Below are positions 25,571-37,790 of a stretch of DNA of 64,000 nt, in pieces. This stretch comes from Plectrocnemia conspersa. Taxonomy: Eukaryota > Arthropoda > Insecta > Trichoptera > Polycentropodidae. The notes below the pieces were generated by a model, which was not told the DNA's origin, did no database searches, and was given only the letters and a program-made list of their open reading frames with translations. Location of the stretch: positions 124,001 through 188,000 of the forward strand of contig VTFK01000194.1 in assembly GCA_009617715.1 (NCBI GenBank). The letters run 5' to 3'. Position numbers and translations under genes: made by a program. The first letter of the stretch is position 1; every line of letters starts with the position of its first letter.

Positions 25571-28427
25571 ATTATTTCAGTTATTTTTATTCTTATTTTC
25601 CGAAAAGGTTAATTCATTTAATAAATGGAGCAATATAATTCAGGTTAATATATTATACATGAAATAAAAAATATAATTATTTTTAAGCACTGAATATCAT
25701 AAGTATGTGTATGTCTACTATTCATTATATTTATTCGTTATTCAATAACAACTATACTATTTAGATTTATACGAGTAGCATTACCTGGATTGTCTCCTAT
25801 CCAGTCGCCATTTAGTTAACTACTAACTGAGTTCTAGTAATTGAATGTTTTTCATCGGTGCCATTGTTAATTTCCATAATTTTAAGAGAAAAAATAAGCT
25901 TTGATTAATAATAATTTCTGTGGTGTATTTTGAATATGCGATGATCTCCTATTAATAAAAAATGTTTAAAAAATATTGTATTAATAAAATATTGGCATTG
26001 AAAAACTAAGCGTCGTTTGTGCAATTAAAATCGCTGAGGAATTTGTACTTGTTCAACCGAACGACATAAGATTTTTGTTGAAAAACGATTTTTGGCATCA
26101 GCCGTCGATATCACTGAAACAACTGGTAATAACCATTATTTTAATGTTTAGCATTATTATGTTATTAACAGTTTCTGAAAATGTTTTTGTCTATTAATTT
26201 CTTTAATCAAACTATTTGGATACCACCGAATCAGGTTGATATAAATAATATTAAAAAAAGAAAAAAATACTGAGCCATCTTAATTTTTTTGTCAATGAAG
26301 AACCACATTTATTGACATAGAGTTTTAACAATTATTGAGTGCTCCTTTCTGGCTTTAATAATCAACAGGAAGATTTATATTTTAATTTTGCTGCTTTTTG
26401 GATAATCCTAAGTTTCATATTGTTTAAATTATTAAGACACTTTATTTTGCATAAAATATTCACCATTAAAATTTTTCATAATAAGCAATAACAAGTAAAT
26501 TATCTTTGCTTGCTTATCACTGTTTTGAAGTATCACTGATTAAAATGGTAATTAATAAGGCTGTAAACATTTCAAAGTTAATGAACATTTAATATATTTA
26601 CTAATTATATATACTTAGATATGAAAAAGCTACTGTTAAAATCAAAGTCGTGTTTGTTAATAACAACACGCAATTCTGATATTTTAAGAATATCTTCCGC
26701 TAAAAAAAATATAAATTGATTTAAAAAAAAAATTAAGTTCATTTTATCTGCAATAAATATAATGTCTAATATTTTCTGGTATGCGATAATTAAGAAAATA
26801 TACAATATACGGAGTTTCACCAAAAAATCATAAAAATAGACTAGATTTATCAAAGAAAAAAATCATTAATAAATCATACACATCATTAATTTTTATTTTC
26901 ATTTTGCTTTACATTACTCTCGCCTATTTCCAAACCTATAAAATAATTATTGAAACTAAGAATAAAAATACAATACAGACTATTAAAATGATATAATCGA
27001 TAAATTATATAAGTTAACACGCCTAGCAAGAAATTACGGTTGACTATATTATAAAATTATATTATAGCAGCAATATTTCGATATTAAATCAAGGCGAAGC
27101 CCTAAAAATGTTGTTTTGGAGCCTTACACAAGCCATATTAAAATTTGGCGTCTGTATTACGTTTCATAAAACGTAAACATCCATTTGACGACCGGGAGAC
27201 TCTTTAAACTTGGTGAATTCGATTAAATATGTACATTATATTATATTAATACAGAATATATATACAAACATTGAATAAGGTATACCTAATGCTGACACGT
27301 GTAAAAATGTTTTTCAGTTTTATGCGAATATTGAGCAAAAACTTTCTAAAACACGAATTTGTATTTTGTTTTTCTGAAAAACATACCTCGGTACTTATTT
27401 TACATGAATGTATGTATAATATGTATATACATAGTACACTTATATGCACAAACATGTATAGTAAAAGTAGCAATCAAATTAGCATATTTTAGATTAAAAT
27501 ATATTAAAAGAAAGATTGGCTTTTCTCGGAAAGAAACGACAAAGCTTTGATAAATAATTACTTTGTAAATTGTGTTGTCCTTCAGAACCCTAAATAAAAT
27601 TACAAAATTATATCTCACTCTCTAACTAATAAGACAGAGTTTATTATAAATAATTATTATTTAGGGCATATGCATACCAAAAAAATGCTTTGATGGTATA
27701 TTATATGTTCTGTTTTTGTATTCATACCTATTAGTGAGACAGACATAAAAATTTGCTTATTAAAAGTTATTGCAGTAAATAGAATATTTATTTATTAAAC
27801 TTTTACTTTGTTAAACTGTTAATGTGCATTCAAAATAATATAATATAATTATATTTGAAACAGAAATTATTTATGTAAACCTCTAAGACTAACTAATAGT
27901 AAAAAAGCAAATTATAAAAGGAAATGGTTTCAGTTGTGTGGCGAAACTTCAACTTCCGGTTTACGTGAACAAGTTTGTCATAAAACAATATACATTATTG
28001 AGCGATACGTTAAAGCGGAACGGATCCGTGTCGTGGAAACAAGTCAGTTGTTGTGCTACATGTATTTAATATGCGGATATAAAAACAAACAGTTTAACTT
28101 TGAAAAGTTGGGACCGGTTTCAGCAGCGGAGGCTGTCGAGTGAAATTTTCGTAAAATTATACACAAAGACGTTAAACTCGTACGAGAATACTCTATGTGC
28201 GATAGAAACGCGAGTGTATTTATTCAAGGCAAAATTTATTCGCGCTTGTTCGAAAGGTTTTCCCAGCTTAAAGCTCGTTTTAAATATTTACATCACGCAT
28301 GTGGAAAACGCCAAGAATTATCGTTTCGCCAAGAAAAACTTGTGCACATACACACAATACGCGATACTGACGCTCTTTAACTACGCCTTAGTATATATTT
28401 GATTGTTTAATACGTATTTTATGGCAA
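25571..28427. other. AT-rich noncoding DNA
   Basis: No gene recognised. Open frames at 26605-26853 and 27246-27618 are translations of T/A-rich DNA on both strands. The stretch at about 27920-28400 is richer in G+C and listed separately. Confidence 0.55.
27920..28400. other. G+C-richer island upstream of the 15-bp repeats
   Basis: Contains CTTCCGGTTTACGTGAAC and GAACGGATCCGTGTCGTGG, with overlapping plus-strand frames of 61-100 codons in different frames. None has a recognisable domain and there is no consistent frame, so it is unlikely to be a gene. It ends close to the degenerate minisatellite. Confidence 0.25.
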
Positions 28428-28579
28428 CGTCACAAATAAGCGCGGACAAATGAGCGTGTGTCAAAAGAGCGCTGCATTATAAGCGCTGAGTCATAAAAGC
28501 GCTTAACAAAATAGCGCGCGTCAAATGCGCAGACAGTCATATCAGCGTTTGACAAAAGAAAGCACATCATAAGAGCGCA
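28428..28579. repeat. degenerate minisatellite, about 10 units of about 15 bp
   Basis: The core AGCGC or a one-base variant recurs at 28439, 28453, 28468, 28482, 28498, 28513, 28526, 28544, 28561 and 28574, spacings 13-18 bp. Before each core there is usually GTCA or GACA plus A/T-rich bases, giving an approximate unit GTCAnAAnAGCGCnn. Only some units keep the full core. No matching family was found elsewhere in the window. Confidence 0.75.
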
Positions 28580-29850
28580 AAAATACTTGAAGAAAATTAA
28601 ATAATATATATTTTAAGAATGAGGTATACAAAATATAGGTAAATTGTGAAAAATATACAAGGAATAAAAATTCACGAAACATATGCGGTAAAATTAATAT
28701 TTTTATTATATATTTATGATTTGTAATTTCAGACACTTTTATTATACATTAAATCTAAATATAAATCAGAAAGTCAACTTTGGGATTTAAAATGATAATA
28801 TTGTATATTTTTAATTATAATAAAAGTAAAAAATAACAATCTGTTTGAAATTCACATTTAATTATGAGATACATAAATTAAGTGATTAAAATTTATTTGG
28901 TTTAAAAAACGTGATTTAATTAAAGTAAGGGTAAAATATAAATAACCTTTCTTTGGTTCAGCACACATTTTAGTATTTGCTTGCTGCTAATACTTCGGCT
29001 AATAATAAATAATTGTAAATTAAATATTCTCGGAAATAGGGTATTCTGAGAAATTATAAACAAAAATAAATAAAAAGAAAATTTGAGAAAAAGTTAAAAA
29101 AAATGTTTTCAAAAACTTAAATTTAACTTAAAATTTAAAAACGTACAGTAAATTATTTAAGTAATAAACATATTCGTATTTCATTACTTATTTATTAAAA
29201 AAAAACATTTAAAAAAAGACAGACAGTCGAGGGATAAGTTTCTCAAAGATGATCTTATTTTAACAATAAAGTAATGATACCGAGATTGCATGCAAATTGA
29301 CGTTTCGCAACTGTTTTAAGTGAAGTTATATTTTCAATAGTATTAATATATATAATTTTACGAACTAGGCCATTTTAAATGTCTCAAAAAAATAATTTAT
29401 TATTTCTATAATTGTATTACGAATAAAATAAAGTTATTCAAGAATGACGAATAAAAGTATAGCAATAAATACATAAAAAACACTATTCTACAACATTTGC
29501 ATTCATTCAATAGCCTACAAAAGCCAAAGGGTACATGGCGCTTGTATGTTTGTGATTTAGCAATTCATAGCTGTTTTCATAGCGTACATAAAAAATCCGC
29601 TCCTATTAATATTCACACGAAAATACGCACATGGAATAATTTTGCAAACAAAAAATGCCTTTACAAAAAAATACTTCCTACATTTAAGACATTTAATATT
29701 GCTAGTGATAGAATTAATATTGAAAATAGAAAAACCTTATTTTCAATTTTCAATTTAAAATAAACAATAAATGTACATAAATGATATGTATTGCCTGGCG
29801 ATAAAATATGCTAGCGATCATTTGTAGACTATAAATTATTTATACAATCA
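28580..29850. other. AT-rich noncoding DNA
   Basis: No gene or repeat recognised apart from a 15-base match (ACGTTTCGCAACTGT, about 29301) to family D, which is too short to call. The 88-codon frame at 29497-29763 has no similarity. Confidence 0.5.
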
Positions 29851-29852
29851 AT

Positions 29853-30033
29853 TAACGCGACGGTAAATTGCTATCGATTTATTGCTAGCGCACGCTCGCG
29901 TGTTAAGTAAAGAGAGTGAGTGAGAAGCACTGGGTATGCGGAACGCACGTAACGCACGCCCTTATCTCGCACTCACTCTCGTCACTTAACACGCGAGCGA
30001 GCGAAAGGGAATGTATCTCACAGTACGCGCCTG
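29853..30033. mobile_element. fold-back hAT-like MITE, copy 2 (about 180 bp)
   Basis: Read on the minus strand it begins CAGGCGCGTACTGTGAGATA and follows copy 1 (14562-14706): TTTCGCTCGCT, TTAAGTGACGAGAGTGAGTG, GAGATAAGGGCGTGCGTTAC. The arms 29894-29927 and 29963-29999 are long inverted repeats (TCGCGTGTTAAGT...GAGTGAGTG and its complement), so the whole folds back on itself. The right end (CTG at 30031-30033) is clear. The left end is diverged and the target duplication could not be established. Confidence 0.82.
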
Positions 30034-30041
30034 GTATTTAC

Positions 30042-30784
30042 TATTATGGAAAGATAAAAAAAATATTTTATAAAAAAAATTGGTTTCTTTGGCGGCTCTG
30101 CTGTAATGTTAGGATGTAAGTAAAGCTGAAAAATTACTGTCAGAATATATTCCTTTTATTATAGTTTAGGATTCGGCATCACAGACTAGAATTATTAGTA
30201 AGTGATGCTGTCAATAAAACTTCAGGAATAAATAAATTCAAATCATTTCTTGATAAACTTTACGTCATATACTAGAGTTGCATTTATGTGTAGAATTACT
30301 TAAGGGTGAGTAAGTGAGGTGTTTAAATTGAAAGAATTTCAAGTACCCGGTAGGTGTCATCTAGTTTGCGTATAGTTTTGTGTGGAATATTTTTGAATAC
30401 AAGAGTCAAAAATCATCTTAAAAAACTCTTATCGCTCTCCAAGTTTGAATCTCCAGGATCGCAACACGAGACAACGAAAATGAGAATATAAGAATACTAG
30501 TACAATTTTTTTAAGAAAAAAGACAGAATTTTGGGTTTATAATAAATGCGTTGTTGCTGCTGTACGTGACTTCCGCTTCCGTTGAGTTTTACTTCACGAA
30601 AAATATTCTAGAATAGAACCTCTTATTGGCTCAAATACATTTTATACAAAATTAAAAGAGTCGATTAAAAAATTGATTCTTTTAATTTCTAGCAAAGATG
30701 ATGAGTTGGGGTATTGATAAAAAAATTGGTCTTGAGATGTTAATACTCAGCTGACATTTGGAGACGTGGAAATTAAAAACTTGT
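30042..30784. other. AT-rich noncoding DNA
   Basis: Nothing recognised. A short richer segment near 30550-30600 has no match. Confidence 0.5.
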
Positions 30785-32180
30785 TTAACGTTTCATATAA
30801 AGCGATCTTTTCGTTAAAATTTAAACCTACTGAGTTACGAGTGCTTAAGTTTTTATACTTGTCGCCATTTTGCAAAAAAATTAACACATTGGATTTTGCT
30901 AACGAACATATACATGGTGCTCAAGAATTCTATACTGTCATCAAAATTCAACTTTAAATATGTATAAATAAGCTCACACTGACCTTAACTATATTGAAAA
31001 TCTTATGAGCGTACGTATGGTGGGTCGATCGACTCATCACACTAAACGTGTTTTGAAAAAAAAAAAAATTTTTTTTAAGCGGTATCATAAGGGTATTCAA
31101 AAGCTCTATTTTGTATCAAAAATTCAAGTTTATATCCTTTAAAGGAACCAAATACTAGCGTTAACTATATGCCAAGTCGCATAAAAGCTCGTATGGGGGC
31201 CCGGTCAATTTGCCATTAAATTTGTTTTTAAGAAAAATTTTTTTTTTAATGCAAATTAAGCTTCTGAACACTTTTTGCATTAGACATTTTTCAGTAGGAT
31301 TTCATTTAGCAAAGTTATGACACTTTGAATTCTTACATTAGCCGCCATTTTGTAAAAAAAAAAAATTTTTTTTCATACATAATGTAGTAGTGCTATACAA
31401 TACTAAAAATTGAGTTTTAAATTTTCAAAACCAAGCAATTAAGAGCGGTAACTCTTCTGCACGTCTCAAAATGGCTCGTATGGGGTCCGATCGAACTGAT
31501 ACATCGCTTGTTTTGAAGCAAAAAACTATTTTTTTATATTTTATTTAGATTAAGTTTAGGCTTATAAACTCAGTGTCAAAAACGAGTAAGAAAACTATTA
31601 AAATTTCAAAGAATATTTTTAAGAAATGCTGAGTAAAATATATATTTATAAGCTCTTTTCCTCTGATTATGTCTCCATTGAAAGTAAGAATTTTAAACAC
31701 AGTCGTTGAAAAAAATCTTAGTAGCCTTAGGTTTTGACTTAGTAACCCCTCTCGTAAAATACTTTAATTTAAATCTAGTCTTATAAGCGTATGTATGGTG
31801 GGTCGATCGACTCATAACACTAAACGTGTTTTGGAAAAAAAAATACTTTTATTTTTTAATTTTTAATTTTTTTTTATAGTATCGTAAGTATAGTCGAAAG
31901 CTCTATTTTGTATTAAAAATTCAAGTCGATTTCTTTAAAGGGAACAAATACTTTGTTAGCTATATACAAGTCGCATTAAAGGTTGTATGGGGGCCCGGTC
32001 AATTTACCATAAGACTCGTTTTTTATTAAAAAAGATAATTAAAAAAAATTTTTAACGAAAATCTAGCTTTTAAACACTTTTGCATACGACATTTTTTAGT
32101 AAGATTTCATTTTGCAAAGTTATGACACTTTTAATTTTTACATTGGCCGCCATTTTGTAAAAAAAAAATATATTTTTTTT
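30785..32180 (+). repeat. diverged tandem array with higher-order period of about 0.8 kb, locus 1
   Basis: The array contains a recurring box, GTATGGGG or GTATGGTGG followed by CCGATCGA-like sequence, at 31015 (type A, TCGATCGACTC), 31191 (type B, CCCGGTCAATTTGCCA), 31478 (type C, TCCGATCGAACTGAT), 31793 (type A) and 31985 (type B). The order A-B-C-A-B gives a higher-order period of 778-794 bp. Around the boxes other blocks also recur: CTATTTTGTATCAAAAATTCAAG, CGCCATTTTGTAAAAAA, and symmetric A-run/T-run tracts. The same sequence lies in reverse at 41955-43045, roughly 85% alike by eye. No coding capacity is credible; the 63-67 codon frames here are fragments of the array. Confidence 0.85.
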
Positions 32181-35021
32181 TACAAAATGATTGTAGATCT
32201 GTGGTTATTCAAAGGACGAAATTTGTCCATATACACTAAAATCAAAGAGTCGAGAAGATTTGCCGGTCGAGAATTGAAAAATTTGAGAAAATTTTTCTAT
32301 GAACATTTGCTTTAAATATAATAATTTATATTCACGTTACGAACTAAATAAATTTTAAAATGCTTAGGAACAGAATATTTCTTTCTGTGAATAAACATTC
32401 TCAACTGATAAGATTATACTAATAAAATAAAAAATAAATTAATACTTATTTAAAAAGTACATACACTGAGTCTTTGCACATGTTCATCGAATCTCACCTT
32501 GGAGACCAGATACATTTAATAATTGCCCAAAAAGTATGTTTTTGGGAGCTTTTTTGCCGTAAAAGCTGCAATAGAGGCGCGATGGCGGAAGGGCGAATTC
32601 GCACAATAATCGTCACCACAGTAATCCCTTGTATCGCATTAAGTGTTTTTACTGCGGTTCAAAAACAATTGTCTGGTCATATCAAAGTTTACGGGTCATA
32701 ACCTTGTTTCTCCGCCCTCGTATGACCTTCGTTCGCCGGAACCCTGAAAGACTCCCGCTGGTGAAAAGATCCAATTTGGGGTGACCGCTTCGGCTAAATG
32801 GACTCGCCGGCGGGAAGTAACTCAAAAACACAATTATCGCTCTGACCTTATAGCATTCGTATATACAGCGTTACACGATTATAGGGGCTTTAAAAATAAA
32901 TGAGCTGATATACATACAGTGTATATAAAAATCTATTACTAACGCTTTTTTCAACTATCTTATATAACTAGTGTTGATGGGCTAACTTAATATATTTTGA
33001 CATAAATAATCTTATTATAAATATACTGCTTTATCGAATTTGATTAGACTTGCGAACGCGTTCAATATAAATTGATTGAAGCTTACAAGAAATTTATTTT
33101 TCAAGGAGTACGATGATGTAAGCATTATTATAACTAACTTTAGTAAATTCATACGAAAGATTGTACACATTTAATATTAATTTAAAGTTTAAAAATCTTG
33201 TGAGATCTAGTGTACGAGGGATGGTTACACGATCAAAATGTAAAACCCTAGATTTTATATGAAATTTAATCATAGATATTTTTTTACACCACTGATAATT
33301 AATTGTTTAAATGTATGAAACTCTTTGTGAAAAATGTTTGCTGAAAAGGTACGAGTATAACGCTTAATAATTATTCTGTACAATTTTCGTGGAAATTAAA
33401 TCTAGTTTGTCGGCTGTAATTTTACCGATTCAATTTCAAACATCACAAACAAGACCGTGATGATAAATCGGTTTTTGCAACACGCCATTTGTAAACAAGG
33501 TTGCCACTCTAATTTTTGCTTTGTTTGATTTCAGTTGACCGATAGCGTGATTTAGTAACGAATCTATTTGTAGGTAAACGAGTAAATTTTGAAACTTTTA
33601 CACGGGTTTTCCATTAGCGATGCTAATAAACTGGTGCGTATGAAATGTCGGGGGTTTTACATTTAGTTTATATAAAATATCTGTGTAAATTAAAAATATA
33701 TATATTGCGATTGGGCCGATGTAAAAGTTCTGACATATTTATATTATTATTTTGATAAATAATAATAAAATATTTAAAAAAAAAACAGATGCTTTGATGC
33801 AAAAAACAATTATAGTATTGTTTTGACTTCATATAAATACATGAATAAGTCAATCTAGACTAGAGAATATAGTGGTTGCTTAAAAGCATCTCAATCAAAA
33901 TTTAATATTTGTTTTTGCACTTTATTTTGATAAAAAAAAACACTAATTCAGTACTGTAATTTTGGACAGTGTCTTTCCTTGTTAACTGCTAGATAAAATC
34001 TAGTATTACGTTAATTTACGACAAACTTTATTTCCAACCAAACACAAAAAATCGTATTCTATGCGGGGTCACATTTTTAGTAGTCAATTTTTATCCCTAT
34101 TAATCAAGCAATTTAAAAATACTAATTTATTTTTTGCATAGGACTAAAAAAACCTACTAAAACACGATCCATTTATTTTTTCTCGCTAAAGAAACTATGG
34201 AAAAATATGACGATCAAAAATTCCTAGAGATTGGAATCTCAATTGTTATTTAATGATAATTTATTTATTTAGTAAAAGAGCACTAAACCAATATTATAGA
34301 AGTAAAATAAAATTGATTAAAGCTCTGATTTTACTCTATTGAATTGAATGATTCTATTAATAATAAGATTCTTATAAATAAAAAATTGCAAAGGCAAAGT
34401 TTTATTTGATATTTAAATTAATTAAAGATAATTTTGCTATTCTATGAAATATTTTAATAAGTTTTTACTCTAGTGGAAGTTAATATTAACAGCTTACCTA
34501 ACTTTGCTTGGTGGCTGGGCGATTTCGCAGAATAATGGCAAACAATTATCTTCTTTAGTAAACTCCCTGTAAGTTGTAAACCAATTAAGATAATTTATTG
34601 AAATTTAATATGTATTTTTCGCATAAATATATTGAGACATACCTTTTGAAAATTCATCTATTAGATTATATGTTGCACCTCGAATTCAGGAATTAAGTAT
34701 ATTTAGTCTCTTCTAAACTATCGACCGAAATGTATCGCTGATCTTTTATGATTGTGAATTTAATACTTTTCATAACAGCCAGATGATAGACACGAGAAAA
34801 AAAACGAGAACTACCGACCTTAATATGGTAACTATGTATGTGTTTATCGTCGATCAATACATAGTTACATAGTATTTCGAAAAACAATGGAATAAATAAC
34901 AATTTTTGTTTTTTCTTGATTTCAATGCGCATTGTTTTATTCGTTCAGTGTCTATTAAAATTTGAATCATAACAGTAAAATTAAAGTAAAAGATTTTCTT
35001 TTGAGTAAGGCTAAGTGATGG
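32181..35021. other. AT-rich noncoding DNA
   Basis: No gene recognised. A G+C-richer island is at 32560-32830. A weak hairpin TAACTATGTAT/ATACATAGTTA lies at 34829-34867. Confidence 0.55.
32560..32830. other. G+C-richer island, possible conserved noncoding DNA
   Basis: Unique stretch with GGCGCGATGGCGGAAGGGCG, TTCTCCGCCCTCGTATGACC and GACTCGCCGGCGGGAAG. The plus-strand frame at 32474-32701 (75 codons) has no domain. It matches no repeat in the window. Confidence 0.3.
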
Positions 35022-35300
35022 ATGCAGAATTCAGTGAAATCTATCGATTCTGAAGACATGTCACCATTTTCTACCACATTTTGCCGTGCCCGTGGTGTCG
35101 ATCCATCAGAAAGGCTTTCGGATAAGCTGAAAAACTATCAGCTAATAAAAATAAAAAGTGGGGAGTTATATGTGAGAAGAAAGTGTCGTGTTTATTCTGC
35201 ACATGGAATAAGGAAAGATATAGCATACATGTGCAGAAGTTGTGAAATTCTTCTTCATAGTAAAGAGTGTTTTTATACGTGTCAAAAAATAGTGAAATAG
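35022..35300 (+). pseudogene. piggyBac transposase C-terminal relic (PGBD-like)
   Basis: The last 45 or so of 92 codons match the C-terminal cysteine-rich domain of piggyBac transposases, which recognises transposon ends: RRKCRVYSAHGIRKD (residues 52-66), then YMCRSCEILLH with Cys71 and Cys74, His79, and KECF with Cys83. The second Cys of the first pair is replaced by Tyr58, and the final YH pair by CQ. A whole transposase is about 500-600 residues, so only the tail is present; no upstream catalytic part, TTAA target or terminal repeats were found. The first part of the frame (residues 1-40) includes DPSERLSDKLKNYQL, consistent with the linker before the domain. Confidence 0.72.
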
Positions 35301-36099
35301 ATAAAAAAAATGTAAATAATAAAAATAAATATAGTGATAAAGTGTGGTTTAAAAGTGTGTTGATAAAAAAATATGTGTCAGTGACAGTTGTATGCAGAAA
35401 AAGGAAGGCGAAAAATTTGGTGAGTGCAAATTATATTATATTATAAAGGGATATTTTTTATAAATCGTTTATATAAAAAATTATAGAAACATTTAAACAT
35501 ACATATTATTAAATTTTAAATAGCTGGTTATCAAACATAGAAACTATTTTCAATTTACACATAATATTAGGAATGAAAAATATTTATTTATTCGTACATA
35601 ATTTTATTCCTCAAAGATTATTTTAAGTGCAATAATATTTTTTTTTCAATTATTTTACAATAAAATAATAGGGCGATAATTTATTCGAATTGTAGCTTTT
35701 TCTCTCTGATTTCTTAATCTGTGAATCATTGCTGTTTTTAAGTAGGGAGGAAATTTAAAAAAAACACCCAGTAAAAATGTTTGTAAGGTAATAAATGATA
35801 TTTTTTTGATGTTCTTTGATTACTGTCTTATCTAATTTATCTACATATACAGTAACGATTTTACTTTTTAATTTTACAATAACATACAGAATTTTAGGTT
35901 GAATAACTTTGCTAATTGATGAAAATTGATCAACTGCGATGTTTAGATTTCTTTTGATTGGTTTTATGTTTACCTAGCCAGACATTTTGACCCTGAAATT
36001 TATATCTGTTCAAGAAGTGTAACATAAAATATTACTTTTTATATGAAATTAATAATTATGGTTCACACATTTCATAAAAAAATCACGTGCCTCAAAAAG
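35301..36099. other. AT-rich noncoding DNA
   Basis: Nothing recognised. Confidence 0.55.
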
Positions 36100-36357
36100 G
36101 CGACGTCTCATTGCATTGCGTCGCAATGGGATGAGTCAACTCTTTTTACAAAAAATTGAAGTAAAATATAATTTGATAGTACGTAGAAATAGTGTACTAC
36201 CATATATGATTATCATATAGAGGCAAACTTGATGGTATCCCAGTATTTTTTTAATGAAAGAAAACGTATGACGCAGGACTCACGCCTGAGTTCACAATCT
36301 TCTTTCAAGACTCGTACACGAGTCCTTAGGCATTAAGCTGTTAAAATATTTTTTTAA
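36100..36357 (+). repeat. repeat B, copy 1
   Basis: Begins GACGTCTCATTGCATTGCG, contains the small palindrome CATTGCG-T-CGCAATG, then TGGGATGAGTCAACTCTTTTT and AAGTAAAATATAATTT, ACGTAGAAATAGT and AGTACCAT-like blocks, ending GAGTCCTTAGGCATTAAGCTGTTAAA. The same blocks occur in order at 36624-36790. This copy has about 75 extra bases before the GAGTCC block, including TGACGCAGGACTCACGCC. Confidence 0.75.
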
Positions 36358-36623
36358 ATATTGCAGTTTTTAATTAAAAATGTGACATTGATCTTTAATA
36401 TAAAACTATATTTTACGAATATGTTGCGAACGTTAAGAATGGAACGGACCATTTATGCATGAATTGTACAATCTCAAAGGAACATTACAAAATAATGATA
36501 CGGTGAGAATAGTCCGTTCTCTATTATTGGTAAATGCTTATCGCAATAGATTATTATGTATTATATAATATTATATTATGATTAATAATGAAAATGCAAT
36601 TTATATATTTTAGCCAAATATTG
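36358..36623. other. spacer between the two copies of repeat B
   Basis: AT-rich, with a loose inverted pair GAACGGAC (36447) and GTCCGTTC (about 36510). Confidence 0.5.
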
Positions 36624-36790
36624 CAAACGTCTCATTACATTGCGTCGCAATGGGATACGTCAATTCTTTTTACAAAAATTTAAAGTAAAATATAATTTAT
36701 TTTTTAGTTGATTTTACGTAGAAATAGTATAGTACCATCTGTAATTATTATATAGAGTCTTCGGGCATTGAGCTGTTAAATCACCCAATC
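36624..36790 (+). repeat. repeat B, copy 2
   Basis: Matches copy 1 at a distance of about 521 bp: AACGTCTCATTACATTGCG, TCGCAATGGGATACGTCAA, AAAGTAAAATATAATTTAT, TTTTACGTAGAAATAGTATAG, and GAGTCTTCGGGCATTGAGCTG. The internal portion between the CATC and GAGTC blocks is shorter than in copy 1. Confidence 0.75.
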
Positions 36791-37289
36791 GGTGAAATGC
36801 TCCGAAGTTCTCTGCTAAGGCTTGAATTAACTTTTTTTGTATACATATGTAATGGCTTAGTTAAATAATGTTATTTTTCAAAAAGTTAAATAACGTCGAA
36901 GGAAAATTGTTGTATCCTAAATGCTTAAAAAGTATATTTTTAATTAAAAAATGCATTAAGCAATAGTCAATTTAAACATAAATAAAACATATCTTAATAA
37001 ATAAATATATTTCTTTAGACAGTATTTTAATAATTAGTAACGAAAATAAAAATTAGTAGTTGAGAAGTAATAACTAACTATAATGAAATTTTAATGCTAA
37101 TGATCGATAAAAAATAGTTAAGGAAGATTTTCATATAAATTATACATGGAAAAGCATTTATTTTTTGCCTATTTATATATATAGATAGAAAATTAACACA
37201 AAACTTTACTTCAAAAAAATCTTGACAATATATTATATTATTCATTTAACAAATCTAAAAAAATGCATTTAAATGTTTATTTTGATTAT
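36791..37289. other. AT-rich noncoding DNA
   Basis: Nothing recognised. Confidence 0.55.
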
Positions 37290-37790
37290 GATGATTTAAA
37301 AGATAGTACGTTTTTTGACCTATTGGTCAATTTTTTAATTACACTAGCATAAAATATTGGAGACTTTGATTCAAAATATTCTGATAGTCCCTTTTTCACA
37401 TTGTCTGCATTTTAATTTAATTAACGTTGTTATTTACATAATTTAATTGCTTCGATCAGAATAAATATCTGTTGTAAGGAGCAAGGTCTGACGAATACGG
37501 TAGATGAAATAAAACATTCTAGCCAAGTTCCTTGATTTTATCGGGTTAATTTTACCTACCTGTTGCAAAATACTGAATAAATGTTGAATTATTCGATTTA
37601 TGTTGACAGGTGAAAGTATTTTTTTATTTTCACCTGATGACAATATAAGCTTGCTGTTATTGCTTTGTCCAGATATAAGAGTTTCGTAATGCACAATTTC
37701 TTTGCAATCCCACCACACACATGAATAAATTTTTTTACGGTAAACCCAGACTTCGAGGAAGGTTTACTTTTTTACTTTGGAATAATCAAT
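37290..37790 (-). pseudogene. mariner transposase C-terminal relic
   Basis: On the minus strand, translation across three frames gives consecutive mariner motifs: SKPSSKSGFTVKK, then VWWDCKEIVHYETLISGQ (the WWD-x-x-G-I-V-x-x-E motif preceding the second catalytic region), then HLPYSSDLAPYNRYLF (the YSPDLAP motif holding the third catalytic Asp of the D,D34D triad), and finally KKGLSEYFESKSPIFYASV near the C-terminus. Between WWD and YSSDLAP the HQDNARPH region with the second Asp is not recognisable and the frame shifts. The third Asp survives. The N-terminal helix-turn-helix part and the terminal repeats were not found, so this is a dead, truncated copy. Confidence 0.88.

Noticed and set aside
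28428..28579. CRISPR-like appearance of short spaced repeats
   Set aside because: Units are degenerate and contiguous without unique spacers, and the genome is eukaryotic.
29295..29345. Possible family D fragment (ACGTTTCGCAACTGT)
   Set aside because: Only 15 bases match and the flanks do not continue the homology convincingly.
30415..30600. Possible fourth copy of family C near array locus 1 (GCTCTCCAAG, CTTCCGCTTCC)
   Set aside because: Matches are short and not co-linear enough to call.
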